From NCBI RefSeq assembly GCF_000934605.2, contig NZ_CP010898.2, forward strand, positions 36,283-100,282: DNA of 64,000 bases, given 5' to 3'. Within the stretch, counting starts at the first letter, position 1; each line of letters begins with the position of its first letter. Both the position numbers and the translations under genes were made by a program. Below the pieces are notes generated by a model. That model was given only the letters and a program-made list of their open reading frames with translations, did not search any database and was not told the origin of the DNA. Shown here one piece after another: positions 60,703-64,000 of this stretch. The DNA comes from Pandoraea vervacti (GTDB lineage: Bacteria > Pseudomonadota > Gammaproteobacteria > Burkholderiales > Burkholderiaceae).

Positions 60703-62375
60703 ATCTCGCGCGTTACATCTTGCGGGCGTTGCATCAGGAAGGCATCGATTACTTTTTCATGGTTCCTGGCAAGCTGATCAATCCTTTCATGTCGTGTTAT
60801 GCGCGCGACTACTGTGAGGCAATCCAGCCGGTCGTCGCGGCCTTCGAGGGGGGCGCGGCCATGATGGCGGACGGTTATGCGCGGGCATCTGGACGTTTTG
60901 GGGTAGCGATCATGCTTGATGGCCCTGGCGTGGCGAATGCAGTCGGAGCCCTCGCCAATGCGTTCGCCGATGGTTACCCCGTACTCTTGCTCGCTGGGCA
61001 GATTCCGCAGCACTACGAGATGATGGGCGCACTGCAGGATTCAACTCAATCGGGCCTGAATCTCGCGGCCGTGCTCGCCCCGCTGACGCGCCATTCGTTC
61101 CATGTCCGCCATGTTGAGAACGGTTCACGCTATCTACGCGAAGTCGTAAAGGGAATGTATGCACCGGACGCCGCGCCCGCCTATCTCGCGATTGCGAAAG
61201 ACGTGCTACTGCAGGAGCCGGTAGACACCTACCGACCGATCGGCGAGACGCTCAAGCGCCCGCACATTGCCGACGTCGAGGCGATCTGCGCGTTCGTCGA
61301 TATGCTCGAACCGGACAGCCGGATCGCGATCCTCGCTGGCGGACGCGCGAACCGCCCGGTCGTGACGACCAAGCTGATTGCGCTGTCAGAGCGCGATCAA
61401 ATTCCGGTCGCCGCAACGGTCAGTTCCAAGGGGGTGTTCCCGGAAACTCATCCGCACTATCTCGGCGTCTATGGCTATTCCGGCCACCGTCGCGCGCTCG
61501 ATACACTGCTGGGCGATCCGCCTGACGTGCTGATCCTGCTCGGTTTTGACACAACGCAATGGACGACCCTCGTCTGGGAGCGCGGCATCAAGCCCGCGAA
61601 GTATCTGCTGCAGGTCGGTACGAAACCAAGCGACCTCGATTTCATCCTTCAGGCCGATGGCGCGATCGTAGCTGACGAGGAGGTGTTCCTTGACACGCTA
61701 CTGCAGAGCAATGCGTTAGCACCGATGCGTCAAGCAGGCGTGCTCTACATCGAACGCAGTGGAAAAAGCCCGCTATTCTATGATTATGATGCGGTTGACG
61801 ATGACAAGCTACATCCGGCAGATGCAATCACCGCGATTCATGCGCAGTTCAGTGAGCGCATCTGCGTCGTCGATTCCGGTAATCACCGTTCGTTCGCGAC
61901 CCACTACTGGTTGTCACCGCGCGCCCAATGTTTTTTTTCTGCGAACACAATCTGCTCGATGGGGTGGGCGATACCGGCATCGATCGGCATCCATCTGGCG
62001 CGGCGAGAGCCGTGTGTGGTGATCACCGGCGATGGTTGCATGCTGATGCATGGCACGGAAATCCAGACCGCAGTTCGATACCACGCGGACATCGTTTACA
62101 TCGTCTTCAATAACGCGTATTACGGCGCGACCTACTTCAACAACCGGAACAATATCGCCGAGATGAGCCAGTTGCCGACGCACGATTGGGTCAAGTTTGC
62201 GGAAGCATTCGGTGCGCGGGCGAAGCGGGTGTCTACGCTGCATGAACTGCAGAAAACGCTGGATGAAATCCGTGACCAACCCGGGCCGTTTGTGATTGAC
62301 TTGATCTGCAGCCATCTACCTGACACGCCTGCCAGCGAATACAAGACGCGCGTGCGCCACGCCGAGGTGCTGTGA
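60699..62375 (+). CDS. Thiamine-diphosphate-dependent enzyme (acetolactate synthase/decarboxylase-like)
   Basis: 558 residues with the three-domain layout. The N-terminal PYR domain has the conserved Glu in AAFEGGAAMMADGYARASGR, a central domain starts near ADVEAICAFVDMLEPDSRIA, and the C-terminal PP domain has the GDG...NN motif in VVITGDGCMLMHG then YIVFNNAYYGATYF. The Glu and GDG-NN set is complete, so it should bind thiamine diphosphate and decarboxylate or ligate a 2-oxo acid. The unusual VPGKLINPFMSCYA start replaces the common VFGxPG motif. Which 2-oxo acid is used is unknown. It ends immediately before the exporter start. Confidence 0.88.
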   Translation: MNLARYILRALHQEGIDYFFMVPGKLINPFMSCYARDYCEAIQPVVAAFEGGAAMMADGYARASGRFGVAIMLDGPGVANAVGALANAFADGYPVLLLAGQIPQHYEMMGALQDSTQSGLNLAAVLAPLTRHSFHVRHVENGSRYLREVVKGMYAPDAAPAYLAIAKDVLLQEPVDTYRPIGETLKRPHIADVEAICAFVDMLEPDSRIAILAGGRANRPVVTTKLIALSERDQIPVAATVSSKGVFPETHPHYLGVYGYSGHRRALDTLLGDPPDVLILLGFDTTQWTTLVWERGIKPAKYLLQVGTKPSDLDFILQADGAIVADEEVFLDTLLQSNALAPMRQAGVLYIERSGKSPLFYDYDAVDDDKLHPADAITAIHAQFSERICVVDSGNHRSFATHYWLSPRAQCFFSANTICSMGWAIPASIGIHLARREPCVVITGDGCMLMHGTEIQTAVRYHADIVYIVFNNAYYGATYFNNRNNIAEMSQLPTHDWVKFAEAFGARAKRVSTLHELQKTLDEIRDQPGPFVIDLICSHLPDTPASEYKTRVRHAEVL

Positions 62376-63590
62376 ATGCCTGAGAACCGCACGTCATCCA
62401 AGACCGCGATCTTTCTTTCGTGCTTCCTACTGGTCACGGGACTGACGGCGGTCGATTTCTTTAACCCGTCACTGCCATACATGATGACGGATCTGCACGC
62501 GAGCCAGACGGAGATCAAAAGCCTAATCGTCGTCTACATGCTGGTGCTCGGCGTCGCGCAGTTTTTCTATGGCTCGTTCAGCGACCACTTCGGTCGGCGG
62601 CCGGCCGTCATTTTATCGTTCGGGGTCGCCGCGCTCGGCCTCGCAGTTTCCGCGTACGTGCACAACATCACAGCGCTTTACGTGGCGCGCGCGCTAACCG
62701 CGTTCGGCACGGCCGGCTGCACCGTAATCTCGCGCGCGGTGATCGTTGACATAATCTTCGACGAGCAGGCGATCAAGAAGGCGTTTTCATACTTCGCGAT
62801 GGCCAGCCAGATCTCGCCGTCGCTCGCGCCTCTCGCGGGCGCCTACATCCAGCAGCACTTCGGCTGGCGCTGGTCGTTCGTGACGCTCGCCGCGCTGATG
62901 GTGGCGGCATGGCTCGCGCTGCTGATCTGGATGCCGGAAACGCACGAACCGCCGCCAAAGCGGCAAACAGTGTCGTCCTTTCTCTCGCCCTACGTCGAGT
63001 TGGCCACCGATTTCCGCTTTATGGCGTTCAGCCTATCGTCAGCGCTCGTGTTCGTGTTTACGATCGGCTACTACACGGCGTCGCCATTCGCGTTCCACGC
63101 GCTCGGCTACGCGCCGGTCCAGAACAGTCTTTTCTATCTCGCCTACTCGGGCGCGATTCTCGCGGGCTCATGGGCGATGGGCAATATTCTCGTGAAGGTT
63201 CCGTCGGTCCGACTCTACCTCGGCACGATCGTCTATTACCTCGCCGTTTGTGCACTGTTCCGGTGGCTCAGCGTCGACACGAGTGGCTGGATGATCGCCG
63301 CGCTCTCGTTCATGATCGGCTTCGGATCAGGCGTCGCTGCCCCACTCACGCTTGTCCTTAGCATGAGCATCATCGAAAAGCATCGAGGCGCGGCGAGTGC
63401 GCTGCAGGGCGCGATAAAAATGTTTTTCACAGGGGTATCCATGACGCTTTTTTATTTAACCCAAGTGACGTCTTTCTCGTCGCTAATTGACGTTTTTCTG
63501 GTAGTTGCGGCGCTACTTGCGAGCCTCTTCGTCACTAACGTAATTCGCGCGGAGGCTAAAAAATATTTAGCGTCTTCATTAAAAGATTAA
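62376..63590 (+). CDS. MFS exporter, Bcr/CflA-like
   Basis: 404 residues with twelve hydrophobic segments. Family motifs include the N-terminal AVDFFNPSLPYMMTDLHASQ, the loop motif GSFSDHFGRRPAVILSFGVA and the motif-C-like QISPSLAPLAGAYIQQHFGW. Drug/small-molecule:H+ antiporters of this type export antibiotics and sulfonamides. The start lies directly after the TPP-enzyme stop (TGAATG). It is the likely exporter or self-resistance protein for the product of this operon. Confidence 0.9.
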   Translation: MPENRTSSKTAIFLSCFLLVTGLTAVDFFNPSLPYMMTDLHASQTEIKSLIVVYMLVLGVAQFFYGSFSDHFGRRPAVILSFGVAALGLAVSAYVHNITALYVARALTAFGTAGCTVISRAVIVDIIFDEQAIKKAFSYFAMASQISPSLAPLAGAYIQQHFGWRWSFVTLAALMVAAWLALLIWMPETHEPPPKRQTVSSFLSPYVELATDFRFMAFSLSSALVFVFTIGYYTASPFAFHALGYAPVQNSLFYLAYSGAILAGSWAMGNILVKVPSVRLYLGTIVYYLAVCALFRWLSVDTSGWMIAALSFMIGFGSGVAAPLTLVLSMSIIEKHRGAASALQGAIKMFFTGVSMTLFYLTQVTSFSSLIDVFLVVAALLASLFVTNVIRAEAKKYLASSLKD

Positions 63591-63825
63591 ACAGAGAAAA
63601 AATGTTGTTTTTTTTCATTATTGCTAGCGCTTCACGCCGCAGCGCAACCACCATCACCGGGTCAGCCGTATCCCGACGATAGTAATAGCCTCCAAAGTGC
63701 GTCGCAACGATAATCATATTAAATAGTAGTACATAGTAAACATCCTAGGCCAACAGCGAGCGAGGAGCGGCTGACCTAGCATTTTTCTGATGCAATTCAC
63801 AATTGGGTGAACGCTATGAAAGAGC

Positions 63826-64000
63826 ATGGAACTCGGAAACAGGGACAGGGGAAAAATCGATCTTCCCCCCAGTGACAAAGTCGACAGGGTGCTCGAACTG
63901 ACGGTGAACTTGCTGGTCGTCGCCTTCGTGTTGCTTCCCGGGTTGGCCAATGCCCAAAGCGCCGGCGGTGGCGCATTCGACGGCATTACGCAATTCCTGA
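63826..64000 (+). CDS. VirB2/TrbC-type conjugative pilin, partial at window end
   Basis: From ATG 63826 the frame encodes MELGNRDRGKIDLPPSDKVD, then a signal-peptide-like segment NLLVVAFVLLPGLANAQS with an AxA-type cleavage site, and the start of a mature Gly/Ala-rich chain (AGGGAFDGITQFL) before the window ends. This is the usual layout of VirB2/TrbC pilin precursors, the first or second gene of many mating-pair-formation operons. The rest of such an operon would lie to the right. Confidence 0.55.
   Translation, partial: MELGNRDRGKIDLPPSDKVDRVLELTVNLLVVAFVLLPGLANAQSAGGGAFDGITQFL

Overview
The window looks like an accessory replicon (plasmid or megaplasmid) of a high-GC betaproteobacterium, most likely Burkholderiaceae. 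The evidence is the GC-rich coding style, IS2-, IS110-, IS21-, IS701-, IS5-, IS6- and IS30-type elements or remnants, a low-oxygen gene set like the lxa locus described in Burkholderia cenocepacia, and plasmid functions: a replication protein, ParA/ParB, StbB/StbC-like proteins, a toxin-antitoxin pair and the start of a VirB2/TrbC-type pilin gene. Genus and replicon are inferences.

Layout. 1-8 kb: IS6 relic, ABC exporter, ferritin-like protein, truncated stbB with a stbC-like gene, and a yqjK-yqjE-elaB block broken by an IS2-like element. 8-24 kb: low-oxygen/stress block with four universal stress proteins, a CHASE-PAS histidine kinase, a NarL-type regulator, an FNR-type regulator with all four cluster cysteines, a zinc alcohol dehydrogenase, a frameshifted cytochrome b561, a P-type ATPase carrying a hemerythrin-like C-terminus, a three-BON-domain protein and a dodecin; an IS110 element split by a second IS2-like copy sits inside it. 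24.6-34.8 kb: one compact leftward operon for a group 3b-like NiFe hydrogenase (beta, cNMP-domain protein, gamma, delta, alpha) followed by protease, hypA, hypF, hypC, hypD, hypE. 34.9-39.1 kb: IS6 element, a protein of about 20-residue helical repeats, resolvase relic. 39.1-41.6 kb: PstI/BsuBI-like restriction-modification pair. 41.8-48.9 kb: replication gene, candidate antisense RNA, parAB, AAA ATPase, toxin-antitoxin, resolvase with a nonsense codon. 49-58.4 kb: LysR regulator, sodium:solute symporter gene split by IS21, desaturase, ACT protein, IS701 relic split by an IS5 element. 58.7-63.6 kb: translationally coupled methyltransferase, Fe(II)/2-oxoglutarate dioxygenase, thiamine-diphosphate enzyme and MFS exporter operon. 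The window ends in the pilin-like gene.

How it fits together. Five good FNR/Anr boxes (TTGAT/C-N4-A/GTCAA) and one weak one lie upstream of stress-protein genes, the BON gene, the dodecin gene and the hydrogenase operon. The local FNR homologue has the ETVSR recognition motif expected to read these sites. I infer a self-contained oxygen-responsive regulon whose outputs are hydrogen/NADP redox metabolism, stress proteins and a cation pump. The 58.7-63.6 kb operon looks like an undescribed small-molecule pathway with its own exporter. Many genes carry single-base frameshifts or insertions (hydrogenase large subunit, cytochrome b561, yqjE, IS6 transposase, resolvase, elaB, symporter); this means either real decay or assembly error, and reads are needed to decide.
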